From an uncultured Haliea sp. (lineage in GTDB: Bacteria; Pseudomonadota; Gammaproteobacteria; Pseudomonadales; Halieaceae), in the NCBI GenBank assembly GCA_947258585.1, contig CAMYIZ010000044.1, positions 1-56,822 of the forward strand: 56,822 nucleotides of DNA, read 5' to 3'. The position numbers and the translations under genes are program-made. Positions 56,781 through 56,822 of this stretch are shown piece by piece; position 1 is the first letter of the stretch, and the number at the start of each line of letters is the position of its first letter. Below the pieces are notes generated by a model. That model worked only from the letters and a program-made list of their open reading frames with translations. It did no database searches and was not told the origin of the DNA.

Positions 56781-56822
56781 CGGGAGGCGGGGACTTCGCT
56801 ACTCCATTGCGGGCGCATGCGG

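Noticed and set aside
56591-56818. Arg/Ser/Pro repeat ORF over the 48-bp array
   Set aside because: No ribosome site or homology seen and it runs to the window edge; kept only as a repeat.

Overview
The window is a dense, GC-rich chromosomal segment of a gammaproteobacterium. Core-gene order (trmJ-iscR-iscS / ndk-rlmN-pilF-rodZ-ispG-hisS-yfgM-bamB-der, secDF-suhB, purL-mltF-tadA, guaBA-xseA, lysS-prfB), a long Pseudomonas-type isocitrate lyase and many flavin and Rieske oxygenases suggest an aerobic marine heterotroph of the Cellvibrionales/Halieaceae type. That placement is inference from gene content and order, not from any search. I see no rRNA, tRNA or CRISPR array.

Layout. 1-5.8 kb: the 3' end of an M24 peptidase, isocitrate lyase (aceA), then a four-gene minus-strand operon (GIN/DUF2807 surface protein, YtrA-type GntR repressor, ABC ATPase, ABC-2 permease) with a perfect palindrome over its -10 box, and a group III truncated haemoglobin. 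5.8-16.9 kb: a long minus-strand housekeeping run from trmJ to der. It carries an isc locus reduced to iscR and iscS; iscU, iscA, hscBA and fdx are absent, a terminator sits in their place, and rodZ has lost its periplasmic part. 17-25 kb: suhB (plus), a repeat-rich gap with two opposed copies of a palindromic element, secF-secD with their own promoter, and purL.

25-44.5 kb is the accessory region: an HsaA-like flavin monooxygenase between purL and mltF, tadA, a TPR-GT41 O-GlcNAc transferase homologue, a Baeyer-Villiger-type monooxygenase, an FMN-dependent glutamate-synthase-like protein, a DUF2855 protein, a secreted amidohydrolase, two short-chain dehydrogenases, a Rieske oxygenase, a thioesterase, an AhpD-like protein and a DEDDh exonuclease. 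It is also decaying: a glutathione S-transferase/kynureninase remnant, an IS21 istB tail abutting an iclR tail, and a frameshifted, internally deleted DUF4437 cupin all lie between 37.5 and 43.1 kb.

44.5-56.8 kb: guaA-guaB with a clear promoter, divergent xseA, a Crp/Fnr regulator, then a tightly coupled three-gene signalling operon: a receiver-cyclase with a histidine-kinase-like H-box at its N terminus, a stand-alone receiver and a membrane histidine kinase. A lipoprotein, lysS and prfB (programmed +1 frameshift) follow, and a 48-bp tandem repeat closes the window.

The most unusual items are the H-box/receiver/cyclase protein with atypical purine-selectivity residues and its partner kinase and receiver; the reduced isc locus combined with a shortened IscS tail; the minimal RodZ; and the palindromic elements beside secF.
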